From NCBI GenBank assembly GCA_965240325.2, contig OZ251223.1, positions 3,658,001-3,722,000 on the forward strand: a stretch of 64,000 bases of DNA, in the 5' to 3' direction. A model generated the notes under the pieces. That model saw nothing but the letters and a program-made list of their open reading frames with translations, was not told the origin of the DNA and ran no database searches. A program made the translations under genes and the position numbers. Every line of letters begins with the position of its first letter. Position 1 is the stretch's first letter. This document shows positions 10,568 through 22,200 of the stretch, piece after piece. Origin of the DNA: Rebecca billardiae RCC1528. Taxonomy: Eukaryota; Haptophyta.

Positions 10568-11984
10568 CGTTGCCGTGTGGCGTCGCGTGGCGAGCGCGCC
10601 CACTCCGCCCAGGCTGTCCCGTCGAGGTACGATGGCGGCGCAGTCCGGAGGAGAGTACCAGACAGCTCACACGGGTGACGGGGTGACCCGTGGGGATCAA
10701 TCTAGCACACGGTGACACGCAGCACCGGCACGGCACGGTCCGACGGGCGAGCGCTCAACACGAGTCTCAAGGGCGTTGATGAGTGACGTTGACGGCCCGC
10801 TGACTAGTCAACTGAGGTCGTGGCAGCCGCAGTGCCAGTGCCAGTGGGCCACGTGACCGCATGCCGCAGTCCTGTGATGCCACTCCTTCTAAACTGGGAC
10901 TCTGAACCAGGCCGAGTAGTTAGTAATATCCGACTCAGCCGACAGGCAGTGACCCGAGTCCCGACTCACGGCAGCGCCGTCGCCAACTCTACCACAGTGG
11001 CTGAGGCTCCGTGTCCGCACAGTCAGACTCGTAGTCGTAAGTGAACTGGCACTCAGTTTACTCAGTCTCAGGCCGCCGACTGGCCGCCGCTGCTGATGAT
11101 GACAGACTGAGACAGCAGTGGCACCGCCGACTGGCCGGTGGGCCTGACAGGCTCGGGCGGCGCGGCGGGCCAGACCGCCGCCGCCGACCGCGCGGCGCCC
11201 AACGGCTCGGCGGGCCAACGCGGCCGACGCCGGGCCGCGGCGACGACGGACAAAGGTCAGTGGTCACTGATGGCGGGTTATTGAGCAGTCCGCAGGCGCG
11301 GCTCTGCACTTAGTTATTGAGACAGTCTGAGTGACACACTAGGCCGGACTGCCGCCGCCGGTCGGTCCGCCGACGAATGGCCGAGTCATGCGTGTCATCG
11401 ACATCGATCTCATTGTAATCGTCAGTCAGCAGTAGACTAGAGTGAGTAGAGATGACTCTCTAGCTTGATAATGTAGTAGTAGAACTTTGATGTAGTAAGC
11501 AGTATAGTTAGCAGTCGGGCCGTCGGAATGCCGGCCTGCCAGACTGCCAGTGCCTGTGCACGGCTGTGCCGCGCTGAGTGCTGCCTGGCGAGCCTCTCAC
11601 AGGCGGCGCCTGCGGCCTGAATCACTCCCTGAACTCGTCTGCTGGCCTCCGGCTCCGGCCCCGTCCGGCAGGATCAGGATGACGTTATTCGTCATGCATG
11701 ACTTCTAATGATGATGACTCGGATATGATACGTAACGACGACACTGAGTCTGCTGATGATGGGCTCCATCCTTGATGATGAGACCTTTCAAAAGACACTA
11801 GAATTTATTGTGTCTGTCGACAGGCGGGCCTCGGGCTCGGCAGCGGCAAAACGATGACCAGTGAGAGGCCACTGTGACTGATCCAGAAGGACTTGAAGGC
11901 CCATAGGCCAGAGCATCGTCGATGCCAAGAATGTCATAATGATTGTGCCGCTGAGCTCGAGCGAGCGCGCGACTCATCGAACCA
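10568..11984. other. gene-free interval
   Basis: Mixed-composition sequence rich in ACTGAG, CAGTGA and GACTC-type short motifs and in TGATGATGA runs. No frame resembles a protein. It may be decayed repeat DNA. Confidence 0.45.
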
Positions 11985-12431
11985 TCACATGTACCCCAGC
12001 CCGAGCTCCGTAACGCTCTCGCCGGTCACGACCACCTCACCGCTGTCCTGGAGCTTCTGCAATCGCGGCCGGAACTTGAGGAAGTGGCGCGTCGACTTGT
12101 GGTAGTCGAGGTAGTCCGCCTTTGTGCGGTACCGCTCGACGAGTGTGATGCTGAGCGGGTCCTTATCGGACTGGCACGCCTCGTACGACAGCGTCCCCGC
12201 CTCGTGATCGCGTACTGCAGCGGCCATCGGCGCAAAGTCGCGCAGGAAAGTCTGAAGTGATGCCTCTGAGGTGAACGTGAGCTTGACGATGAGCATCCAG
12301 GCGCGGTCAGCAGTGCGATTCGTTGCTAGGCGCTGCCGTGCCCACTGCCCAAACGACCACTGCAACGTCGCCCCCAGAAGTACCAGCAGCACTTCCTTTA
12401 CGCCAAGGCGCAGGCCGAGGCCCGCCGCCAT
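11985..12431 (-). CDS. membrane-anchored ABM-fold (antibiotic biosynthesis monooxygenase-like) protein
   Basis: Predicted 148-aa protein. After a hydrophobic N-terminal segment (about residues 5-27, LGLRLGVKEVLLVLLGATL) comes a dimeric ferredoxin-like ABM domain. Features seen: WMLIVKLTF, then an alpha-helical FLRDFAPMAAAVRDHEAGTLSYEA, then SITLVERYRTKADYLDYHKS, then a FLKFRPRL helix. These match the ABM pattern (F, HE.GTL.Y, ERY.....Y..H..S..F). ABM proteins include heme-degrading and quinol monooxygenases and many of unknown role, so I do not name a substrate. The chosen ATG is at 12431; a TTG lies at 12476. The start lies only 33 bp from the left end of repeat F, so the promoter may lie inside the mobile DNA. 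Confidence 0.72.
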   Translation of the reverse strand: MAAGLGLRLGVKEVLLVLLGATLQWSFGQWARQRLATNRTADRAWMLIVKLTFTSEASLQTFLRDFAPMAAAVRDHEAGTLSYEACQSDKDPLSITLVERYRTKADYLDYHKSTRHFLKFRPRLQKLQDSGEVVVTGESVTELGLGYM

Positions 12432-12463
12432 GGCCGAAATCGCCCGGAGATTTTGCAAGCGTA

Positions 12464-13257
12464 TAGGGACCCACAAATTTAGTTGCCGGCTGCAGCAGGC
12501 ACGACTTTGTCTCAGCCCGCACGCCCGCTACGCGCCGACCCGGGCAGAGCCCATCCGCCCGCGCATGCACCAGGCCCAGCCGCGTCAGTACATACCCACC
12601 CGGCCGCGGCACCCGCGCTCTGTGCGCCACGGTGTCGATGCGCCCGGCAGTCGGTGCGCATGCACGAGCCAGCCGGCGGGCAGCTACGGGCTGGTTTTCG
12701 GCGTGGAGCGCGGTCGTGTGAGCTGCATTAATTCAGCTGACCCCCGGCTTTTGTGCATTCGGGAGTCGTGCTGCTACGGTGGGCGTGCCACGCGCCAACT
12801 CGACGCTGGCAAAATTAGGCGACGAAAGTGCACGCGCAGCCACACGCAGCCCATATTGATGCTCTCGGAGCAGGCTCGGGCATGCACTCGATCGGCTCTG
12901 GCTGACGGCAGCGCCAAGCTGGCGGCGCGGCGCGAGGGTGCATGCGTGGCGTGGGCGGAGCTACGTCGCACACGCACCGCGCGGCGCGCGGCTCAGCGCA
13001 CGGAGGCTGCCGACAGCCGGCGGCACGCAGGCAGGTCTGCTCGCCGCCAGTCGAGCTCGCCGGCCGCCGGGTACCAAACGTCAACCCAGGATGCACAGCC
13101 ACGCCTATTTGCGAGGACTCGAGCAATCGGGTCCGGGCGCACCTCATGTGCACGGCAGTGGAGTGGGCCAAGTACGCCCCTGGTATGGTGGCGCGCCGCT
13201 GCTTTGCTGCGCTGATATGGCGAACAATGTCGGGAGGCTTAAACTTGTGAGGGACTA
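12464..13257. repeat. F repeat, copy 1 (MITE-like)
   Basis: A 794-bp segment that begins TAGGGACCCACAAATTTA and ends TAAACTTGTGAGGGACTA. The end read in reverse complement (TAGTCCCTCACAAGTTTA) aligns with the start over CACAA(A/G)TTTA, so F has imperfect inverted ends beside TA, as in Tc1/mariner-derived MITEs. It has no convincing coding frame. Confidence 0.65.
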
Positions 13258-13268
13258 AGTGAGCAGCC

Positions 13269-16200
13269 TCGGCTGAGGCCGTGAGCTGCCGTAGGCTGAT
13301 CTGACCCGACAAAAGTCGGCGCGCGAGCGCGCGCGCGCGCGGCGCGGCGCCGCCCCGCTGGCACGTGGGCTCGGTGTGCCTGGGCCGCGCCGAGTGCCCC
13401 GCACCCGGATCTCGCCCAGCTAGCTCGTCCTCGCCGCGCTCTGAGGCCCCCGTAGCAGTCGTAGCTGCTCGCCGCCGCCGCAGATCGTGAAGACCAGCTG
13501 CTGTCAGCTGCTCGCTCTGAGCCGGGACATGGGGCCGCGTGGAGGAGGCGCCGTGCGGCCGGGCGCGCGCGTGCGCGTCGAGCGGCCCCTGGGCGCACTG
13601 CTCACGCGTCGGCGCGCCCGCCCGGCGCGCGCATCATCGCTCAGTCGCGCCGCTCTGCTGAGCTAGCCGCCGCTGGTCGCAGCCGTCGGCTGAGGCCGTG
13701 AGCTGCCGTAGGCTGATCTGACCCGACAAAAGTCGGCGCGCGAGCGCGCGCGCGCGCGGCGCGGCGCCGCCCCGCTGGCACGTGGGCTCGGTGCGCCTGG
13801 GCCGCGCCGAGTGCCCCGCACCCCGATCTCGCCCAGCTAGCTCGTCCTCGCCGCGCTCTGAGGCCCCCGTAGCAGTCGTAGCTGCTCGCCGCCGCCGCAG
13901 ATCGTGAAGACCAGCTGCTGTCAGCTGCTCGCTCTGAGCCGGGACATGGGGCCGCGAGGAGGAGGCGCCGTGCGGCCGGGCGCGCGCGTGCGCGTCGAGC
14001 GGCCCCGGGGCGCACTGCTCACGCGTCGGCGTGCCCGCCCGGCGCGCGCATCATCGCTCAGTCGCGCCGCTCTGCTGAGCTAGCCGCCGCTGGTCGCAGC
14101 CGTCGGCTGAGGCCGTGAGCTGCCGTCAGCTGATCTGACCCGACAAAAGTCGGCGCGCGAGCGCGCGCGCGCGCGCGGCGCCGCGCCGCCCCGCTGGCAC
14201 GTGGGCTCGGTGTGCCTGGGCCACGCAGAGCACCCCGCACCCGGATCTCGCCCAGCTAGCTCGTCCTCGCCGCGCTCTGAGGCCCCCGTAGCAGTCGTAG
14301 CTGCTCGCCGCCGCCGCAGATCGTGAAGACCAGCTGCTGTCAGCTGCTCGCTCTGAGCCGGGACATGGGGCCGCGAGGAGGAGGCGCCGTGCGGCCGGGC
14401 GCGCGCGTGCGCGTCGAGCGGCCCCGGGGCGCACTGCTCACGCGTCGGCGTGCCCGCCCGGCGCGCGCATCATCGCTCAGTCGCGCCGCTCTGCTGAGCT
14501 AGCCGCCGCTGGTCGCAGCCGTCGGCTGAGGCCGTGAGCTGCCGTCAGCTGATCTGACCCGACAAAAGTCGGCGCGCGAGCGCGCGCGCGCGCGCGGCGC
14601 CGCGCCGCCCCGCTGGCACGTGGGCTCGGTGTGCCTGGGCCACGCAGAGCACCCCGCACCCGGATCTCGCCCAGCTAGCTCGTCCTCGCCGCGCTCTGAG
14701 GCCCCCGTAGCAGTCGTAGCTGCTCGCCGCCGCCGCAGATCGTGAAGACCAGCTGCTGTCAGCTGCTCGCTCTGAGCCGGGACATGGGGCCGCGTGGAGG
14801 AGGCGCCGTGCGGCCGGGCGCGCGCGTGCGCGTCGAGCGGCCCCGGGGCGCACTGCTCACGCGTCGGCGTGCCCGCCCGGCGCGCGCATCATCGCTCAGT
14901 CGCGCCGCTCTGCTGAGCTAGCCGCCGCTGGTCGCAGCCGTCGGCTGAGGCCGTGAGCTGCCGTCAGCTGATCTGACCCGACAAAAGTCGGCGCGCGAGC
15001 GCGCGCGCGCGGCGCGCCGCGCCACCTCGCTGGCACGTGGGCTCGGTGCGCCTGGGCCGCGCCGAGCACCCCGCACCCGGATCTCGCCCAGCTAGCTCGT
15101 CCTCGCCGCGCTCTGAGGCCCCCGTAGCAGTCGTAGCTGCTCGCCGCCGCCGCAGATCGTGAAGACCAGCTGCTGTCAGCTGCTCGCTCTGAGCCGGGAC
15201 ATGGGGCCGCGTGGAGGAGACGCCGTGCGGCCGGGCGCGCGCGTGCGCGTCGAGCGGCACCCGGGCGCACTGCTCACGTGTCGGCGCGCCCGCCCGGCGC
15301 GCGCATCATCGCTCAGTCGCGCCGCTCTGCTGAGCTAGCCGCCGCTGGTCGCAGCCGTCGGCTGAGGCCGTGAGCTGCCGTAAGCTGATCTGACCCGACA
15401 AAAGTCGGCGCGCGAGCGCGCGCGCGCGGCGCGCCGCGCCACCTCGCTGGCACGTGGGCTCGGTGCGCCTGGGCCGCGCCGAGCGTCCCGCACCCCGATC
15501 GCGCCCAGCCCGCGCGTCCTCGCCGCGCTCTGAGGTCCCCGTAGCAGTCGTAGCTGCTCGCCGCCGCCGCAGATCGTGAAGACCAGTTGCTGTCAGCTGC
15601 TCGCTCTGAGCCGGGACATGGGGCCGCGAGGAGGAGGCGCCGTGCGGCCGGGCGCGCGCGTGCGCGTCGAGCGGCCCCGGGGCGCACTGCTCACGCGTCG
15701 GCGTGCCCGCCCGGCGCGCGCATCATCGCTCAGTCGCGCCGCTCTGCTGAGCTAGCCGCCGCTGGTCGCAGCCGTCGGCTGAGGCCGTGAGCTGCCGTCA
15801 GCTGATCTGACCCGACAAAAGTCGGCGCGAGCGCGCGCGCGCGCGCGGCGCCGCGCCGCCCCGCTGGCACGTGGGCTCGGTGTGCCTGGGCCACGCAGAG
15901 CACCCCGCACCCGGATCTCGCCCAGCTAGCTCGTCCTCGCCGCGCTCTGAGGCCCCCGTAGCAGTCGTAGCTGCTCGCCGCCGCCGCAGATCGTGAAGAC
16001 CAGCTGCTGTCAGCTGCTCGCTCTGAGCCGGGACATGGGGCCGCGAGGAGGAGGCGCCGTGCGGCCGGGCGCGCGCGTGCGCGTCGAGCGGCCCCGGGGC
16101 GCACTGCTCACGCGTCGGCGTGCCCGCCCGGCGCGCGCATCATCGCTCAGTCGCGCCGCTCTGCTGAGCTAGCCGCCGCTGGTCGCAGCCGTCGGCTGAG

Positions 16201-17028
16201 GCCGTGAGCTGCCGTCAGCTGATCTGACCCGACAAAAGTCGGCGCGCGAGCGCGCGCGCGCGGCGCGCCGCGCCACCTCGCTGGCACGTGGGCTCGGTGC
16301 GCCTGGGCCGCGCCGAGCACCCCGCACCCGGATCTCGCCCAGCTAGCTCGTCCTCGCCGCGCTCTGAGGCCCCCGTAGCAGTCGTAGCTGCTCGCCGCCG
16401 CCGCAGATCGTGAAGACCAGCTGCTGTCAGCTGCTCGCTCTGAGCCGGGACATGGGGCCGCGTGGAGGAGACGCCGTGCGGCCGGGCGCGCGCGTGCGCG
16501 TCGAGCGGCACCCGGGCGCACTGCTCACGTGTCGGCGCGCCCGCCCGGCGCGCGCATCATCGCTCAGTCGCGCCGCTCTGCTGAGCTAGCCGCCGCTGGT
16601 CGCAGCCGTCGGCTGAGGCCGTGAGCTGCCGTAAGCTGATCTGACCCGACAAAAGTCGGCGCGCGAGCGCGCGCGCGCGGCGCGCCGCGCCACCTCGCTG
16701 GCACGTGGGCTCGGTGCGCCTGGGCCGCGCCGAGCGTCCCGCACCCCGATCGCGCCCAGCCCGCGCGTCCTCGCCGCGCTCTGAGGTCCCCGTAGCAGTC
16801 GTAGCTGCTCGCCGCCGCCGCAGATCGTGAAGACCAGTTGCTGTCAGCTGCTCGCTCTGAGCCGGGACATGGGGCCGCGTGGAGGAGGCGCCGTGCGGCC
16901 GGGCGCGCGCGCGCGCGTCGAGCGGCCCCGGGGCGCACTGCTCACGCGTCGGCGTGCCCGCCCGGCGCGCACATCATCGCTCAGTCGCGCCGCTCTGCTG
17001 AGCTAGCCGCCGCTCGTCGCAGCCGTCG
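13269..17028. repeat. tandem satellite array, nine ~417-419-bp units
   Basis: Units repeat from the block TCGGCTGAGGCCGTGAGCTG. Nine units of 417 or 419 bp follow without spacer. Units 4-6 and units 7-9 match each other best at an offset of about 1,251 bp, which shows a three-unit higher-order repeat. Each unit contains an Arg/Ala-rich minus-strand open frame; I regard these frames as by-products of GC-rich sequence. Confidence 0.9.
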
Positions 17029-17144
17029 TGAGACGTGACGTTAGACGTAGAGTAAGCTATAGCCTATAGGCTGATATGATATGACTCGAGATCTACTATA
17101 CTGAGCAGCTAATAAACTATACCATCATTGTCCGACACTGCTCT

Positions 17145-18446
17145 TCAGCGCACGCGCTGCTCACCCTTGGTCTCGACGCAGTCCTGCAGCCGACGCCGAT
17201 AGGATTTGAACAGCGCCTGGATGAACTTCTTGTCGTTCCGTACCTCCTCGAACTTAGCCTTCACCACCTCCTCGAACTCCTTGAAGGTTGGCCGCTGCTT
17301 GCTCGGGTTGTCGGTGCACCACTTGTGCTTCCATGCGTTGAGAAGCTGCTCCACGCGCGCCCAGACATGCTCAATGAGCGACAAGTCGGCGCTGTTCGGC
17401 GGCCAGCTACGGCCCGGCTGACCCTCGGTCGACTTGGGGCCAAGGTGTCCCTCGGGGCCAAACCGCTCGTCGAGCCATTGGCGCACAGCCAGCGCCGTGT
17501 GGGGTGAGGCACTGTCCTGCTGGAAGATCATCTGGCTGATGAAGTTGCCGAAGAGCGCCTGGGCCTCCTTGTCCAGGAAAGGCAGCACGTCGTTCAGGTA
17601 CTCCTTCCAGCACACGCCACGGCACTGCTTGCCGCGACCATTCTCATGCGTGCGGCCGTGAGTGCCCGTGGCAAAATAGAGCGGCGTGATGCCGCGAGAG
17701 CAGGCGCCGGCGTAGCCATGGATCACGCAGTCACCTGCCTGGACCTGGTTCAGCTTGCGCTTGGGCTCGTCACGCAGCGTCCACGACATCACCGTGCTCC
17801 GGTTCGTGACGTCGAACTTGAAGTACTTCGAGTCGGTGAAGAACAGCCTGTCAACCATCGCCTTGACTCTCTGCAGCCACCGTGCGAACGCCACCCGCTT
17901 CTTCGCCTGCTGAGCCGTGATCTGCTTCCTCACCTTGAGCGGCTCCCAATCCATCTTCTTCCGCGCCGCGCGGCGTAGCGTCTCGTCGGAGACGTCGAGC
18001 GCGGACGCATCGAGCGATCCAGCACCGACGGCGCGGCACGCAGCCTTCCGCACACTCTGACCAGCCGGCCCGGCGCTGAGCTCGGACGTAAGCGCCGCCT
18101 GCGCCTTGGCACTGAGGCGTGGGCGTGGACCGCGCTTCGGCTTCCCGTCAGCATCGATGTGCCAGCCCTCCGTGTGCCAGTCCATGAACCACTTCTTCAT
18201 CGTCTTCTCGGTGACCTCGGCCGACCGCGCCGCCCTCTGGAAAGCTGAGGCCAACGGAGAGCCTTCATTGAGGCACAGCACGCACGCGCCGATCGCATGG
18301 TGAAACCTCTCCGCAGGGCCCAGGGCCTTCGGGTTGTAATCCAGAGCAATACACTCCCGCGATACCCGCCTGTTCGGAGCGTAGCCGACGCGGTGGGCGC
18401 CTTTGCGCCCGCGCCGATCTTTGGGCGCGGTCGGCGCGCGGCCCAT
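17145..18446 (-). CDS. Tc1/mariner-IS630 superfamily transposase, copy 1
   Basis: Predicted 433-aa DDE transposase that starts at an ATG. The N-terminal part (about 60-170) is helical and likely DNA-binding (EKTMKKWFMDW..., then SDETLRRAARK). The catalytic triad I infer is D205 (FFTDSKYF), D311 (IFQQDSASPHTA) and E359 (PPNSADLSLIEHVW). The second motif and the PPNS.DL..IE.VW motif are diagnostic of the Tc1/mariner-IS630 group. The spacing D311-E359 leaves 47 residues between them, longer than the 34-39 usual in Tc1 and mariner lineages, because of a Gly/Pro-rich insert (GPEGHLGPKSTEGQPGRS). The frame is intact, so the element may have been active recently. The gene lies downstream of the satellite and opposes it in orientation. 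Confidence 0.92.
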   Translation of the reverse strand: MGRAPTAPKDRRGRKGAHRVGYAPNRRVSRECIALDYNPKALGPAERFHHAIGACVLCLNEGSPLASAFQRAARSAEVTEKTMKKWFMDWHTEGWHIDADGKPKRGPRPRLSAKAQAALTSELSAGPAGQSVRKAACRAVGAGSLDASALDVSDETLRRAARKKMDWEPLKVRKQITAQQAKKRVAFARWLQRVKAMVDRLFFTDSKYFKFDVTNRSTVMSWTLRDEPKRKLNQVQAGDCVIHGYAGACSRGITPLYFATGTHGRTHENGRGKQCRGVCWKEYLNDVLPFLDKEAQALFGNFISQMIFQQDSASPHTALAVRQWLDERFGPEGHLGPKSTEGQPGRSWPPNSADLSLIEHVWARVEQLLNAWKHKWCTDNPSKQRPTFKEFEEVVKAKFEEVRNDKKFIQALFKSYRRRLQDCVETKGEQRVR

Positions 18447-18768
18447 CAGCCGCCGCCGGCTGCTTGGCCACGACCGAAGATGAGTGCACGTTACGTCCCG
18501 AGCCGCCCAAAGTTGATCTTACAGCTGACGAAGCGGTGTGGCCTCTATTCGAACTCGTTCCGTCCATGGCGAGCGCCCCAGCGACGCAGCCGCCGCGTGC
18601 GCTGGGGCCGCACGCCCTCGCGGATGTGCGCTGGGCACGAGCTCGGCGCCACGGGTTGAGCTCGTCGAGCTATGACAAGCGGCGTGGCGCAAGTCCAACC
18701 CAGTGGAGGCCCCAACTGCCGGCCCCGCCGCCGCGCGGGAGCGTCCGATTAACCTCAGCTGCTCTGCG

Positions 18769-18968
18769 NNNNNNNNNNNNNNNNNNNNNNNNNNNNNNNN
18801 NNNNNNNNNNNNNNNNNNNNNNNNNNNNNNNNNNNNNNNNNNNNNNNNNNNNNNNNNNNNNNNNNNNNNNNNNNNNNNNNNNNNNNNNNNNNNNNNNNNN
18901 NNNNNNNNNNNNNNNNNNNNNNNNNNNNNNNNNNNNNNNNNNNNNNNNNNNNNNNNNNNNNNNNNNNN
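18769..18968. other. assembly gap (200 N)
   Basis: Exactly 200 unknown bases. The second copy predicts that about 718 bp (24713-25430) should be here if the middle unit is complete, so the N length is probably nominal. Confidence 0.98.
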
Positions 18969-19201
18969 ACGCAGGCAGGTCTGCTCGCCGCCAGTCGAGC
19001 TCGCCGGCCGCCGGGTACCAAACGTCAACCCAGGATGCACAGCCACGCCTATTTGCGAGGACTCGAGCAATCGGGTCCGGGCGCACCTCATGTGCACGGC
19101 AGTGGAGTGGGCCAAGTACGCCCCTGGTATGGTGGCGCGCCGCTGCTTTGCTGCGCTGATATGGCGAACAATGTCGGGAGGCTTAAACTTGTGAGGGACT
19201 A
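18969..19201. repeat. F repeat, copy 2 (right 233 bp only)
   Basis: Identical by reading to 13025-13257 and 25430-25662. Its left part is lost in the N gap. It joins directly to the start of E copy 2. Confidence 0.85.
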
Positions 19202-19212
19202 AGTGAGCAGCC

Positions 19213-22200
19213 TCGGCTGAGGCCGTGAGCTGCCGTAGGCTGATCTGACCCGACAAAAGTCGGCGCGCGAGCGCGCGCGCGCGCGGCGCGGCGCCGCCCC
19301 GCTGGCACGTGGGCTCGGTGTGCCTGGGCCGCGCCGAGTGCCCCGCACCCGGATCTCGCCCAGCTAGCTCGTCCTCGCCGCGCTCTGAGGCCCCCGTAGC
19401 AGTCGTAGCTGCTCGCCGCCGCCGCAGATCGTGAAGACCAGCTGCTGTCAGCTGCTCGCTCTGAGCCGGGACATGGGGCCGCGTGGAGGAGGCGCCGTGC
19501 GGCCGGGCGCGCGCGTGCGCGTCGAGCGGCCCCTGGGCGCACTGCTCACGCGTCGGCGCGCCCGCCCGGCGCGCGCATCATCGCTCAGTCGCGCCGCTCT
19601 GCTGAGCTAGCCGCCGCTGGTCGCAGCCGTCGGCTGAGGCCGTGAGCTGCCGTAGGCTGATCTGACCCGACAAAAGTCGGCGCGCGAGCGCGCGCGCGCG
19701 CGGCGCGGCGCCGCCCCGCTGGCACGTGGGCTCGGTGCGCCTGGGCCGCGCCGAGTGCCCCGCACCCCGATCTCGCCCAGCTAGCTCGTCCTCGCCGCGC
19801 TCTGAGGCCCCCGTAGCAGTCGTAGCTGCTCGCCGCCGCCGCAGATCGTGAAGACCAGCTGCTGTCAGCTGCTCGCTCTGAGCCGGGACATGGGGCCGCG
19901 AGGAGGAGGCGCCGTGCGGCCGGGCGCGCGCGTGCGCGTCGAGCGGCCCCGGGGCGCACTGCTCACGCGTCGGCGTGCCCGCCCGGCGCGCGCATCATCG
20001 CTCAGTCGCGCCGCTCTGCTGAGCTAGCCGCCGCTGGTCGCAGCCGTCGGCTGAGGCCGTGAGCTGCCGTCAGCTGATCTGACCCGACAAAAGTCGGCGC
20101 GCGAGCGCGCGCGCGCGCGCGGCGCCGCGCCGCCCCGCTGGCACGTGGGCTCGGTGTGCCTGGGCCACGCAGAGCACCCCGCACCCGGATCTCGCCCAGC
20201 TAGCTCGTCCTCGCCGCGCTCTGAGGCCCCCGTAGCAGTCGTAGCTGCTCGCCGCCGCCGCAGATCGTGAAGACCAGCTGCTGTCAGCTGCTCGCTCTGA
20301 GCCGGGACATGGGGCCGCGAGGAGGAGGCGCCGTGCGGCCGGGCGCGCGCGTGCGCGTCGAGCGGCCCCGGGGCGCACTGCTCACGCGTCGGCGTGCCCG
20401 CCCGGCGCGCGCATCATCGCTCAGTCGCGCCGCTCTGCTGAGCTAGCCGCCGCTGGTCGCAGCCGTCGGCTGAGGCCGTGAGCTGCCGTCAGCTGATCTG
20501 ACCCGACAAAAGTCGGCGCGCGAGCGCGCGCGCGCGCGCGGCGCCGCGCCGCCCCGCTGGCACGTGGGCTCGGTGTGCCTGGGCCACGCAGAGCACCCCG
20601 CACCCGGATCTCGCCCAGCTAGCTCGTCCTCGCCGCGCTCTGAGGCCCCCGTAGCAGTCGTAGCTGCTCGCCGCCGCCGCAGATCGTGAAGACCAGCTGC
20701 TGTCAGCTGCTCGCTCTGAGCCGGGACATGGGGCCGCGTGGAGGAGGCGCCGTGCGGCCGGGCGCGCGCGTGCGCGTCGAGCGGCCCCGGGGCGCACTGC
20801 TCACGCGTCGGCGTGCCCGCCCGGCGCGCGCATCATCGCTCAGTCGCGCCGCTCTGCTGAGCTAGCCGCCGCTGGTCGCAGCCGTCGGCTGAGGCCGTGA
20901 GCTGCCGTCAGCTGATCTGACCCGACAAAAGTCGGCGCGCGAGCGCGCGCGCGCGGCGCGCCGCGCCACCTCGCTGGCACGTGGGCTCGGTGCGCCTGGG
21001 CCGCGCCGAGCACCCCGCACCCGGATCTCGCCCAGCTAGCTCGTCCTCGCCGCGCTCTGAGGCCCCCGTAGCAGTCGTAGCTGCTCGCCGCCGCCGCAGA
21101 TCGTGAAGACCAGCTGCTGTCAGCTGCTCGCTCTGAGCCGGGACATGGGGCCGCGTGGAGGAGACGCCGTGCGGCCGGGCGCGCGCGTGCGCGTCGAGCG
21201 GCACCCGGGCGCACTGCTCACGTGTCGGCGCGCCCGCCCGGCGCGCGCATCATCGCTCAGTCGCGCCGCTCTGCTGAGCTAGCCGCCGCTGGTCGCAGCC
21301 GTCGGCTGAGGCCGTGAGCTGCCGTAAGCTGATCTGACCCGACAAAAGTCGGCGCGCGAGCGCGCGCGCGCGGCGCGCCGCGCCACCTCGCTGGCACGTG
21401 GGCTCGGTGCGCCTGGGCCGCGCCGAGCGTCCCGCACCCCGATCGCGCCCAGCCCGCGCGTCCTCGCCGCGCTCTGAGGTCCCCGTAGCAGTCGTAGCTG
21501 CTCGCCGCCGCCGCAGATCGTGAAGACCAGTTGCTGTCAGCTGCTCGCTCTGAGCCGGGACATGGGGCCGCGAGGAGGAGGCGCCGTGCGGCCGGGCGCG
21601 CGCGTGCGCGTCGAGCGGCCCCGGGGCGCACTGCTCACGCGTCGGCGTGCCCGCCCGGCGCGCGCATCATCGCTCAGTCGCGCCGCTCTGCTGAGCTAGC
21701 CGCCGCTGGTCGCAGCCGTCGGCTGAGGCCGTGAGCTGCCGTCAGCTGATCTGACCCGACAAAAGTCGGCGCGAGCGCGCGCGCGCGCGCGGCGCCGCGC
21801 CGCCCCGCTGGCACGTGGGCTCGGTGTGCCTGGGCCACGCAGAGCACCCCGCACCCGGATCTCGCCCAGCTAGCTCGTCCTCGCCGCGCTCTGAGGCCCC
21901 CGTAGCAGTCGTAGCTGCTCGCCGCCGCCGCAGATCGTGAAGACCAGCTGCTGTCAGCTGCTCGCTCTGAGCCGGGACATGGGGCCGCGAGGAGGAGGCG
22001 CCGTGCGGCCGGGCGCGCGCGTGCGCGTCGAGCGGCCCCGGGGCGCACTGCTCACGCGTCGGCGTGCCCGCCCGGCGCGCGCATCATCGCTCAGTCGCGC
22101 CGCTCTGCTGAGCTAGCCGCCGCTGGTCGCAGCCGTCGGCTGAGGCCGTGAGCTGCCGTCAGCTGATCTGACCCGACAAAAGTCGGCGCGCGAGCGCGCG

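Larger units (their letters stand above)
13258..18768. mobile_element. E element copy 1 (right end lost in gap)
   Basis: Starts AGTGAGCAG right after a TA. It contains the tandem satellite, a spacer, and a minus-strand transposase gene, then runs into the N gap. By comparison with copy 2 it lacks its last ~156 bp in the assembly. Confidence 0.7.

Noticed and set aside
13239-16938. Repeated minus-strand 60-124-aa frames in the satellite units
   Set aside because: They recur only because the DNA repeats. Composition is Arg/Ala/Ser-rich, and frames shorten or shift where units differ by 2 bp, with no sign of protein-level selection.
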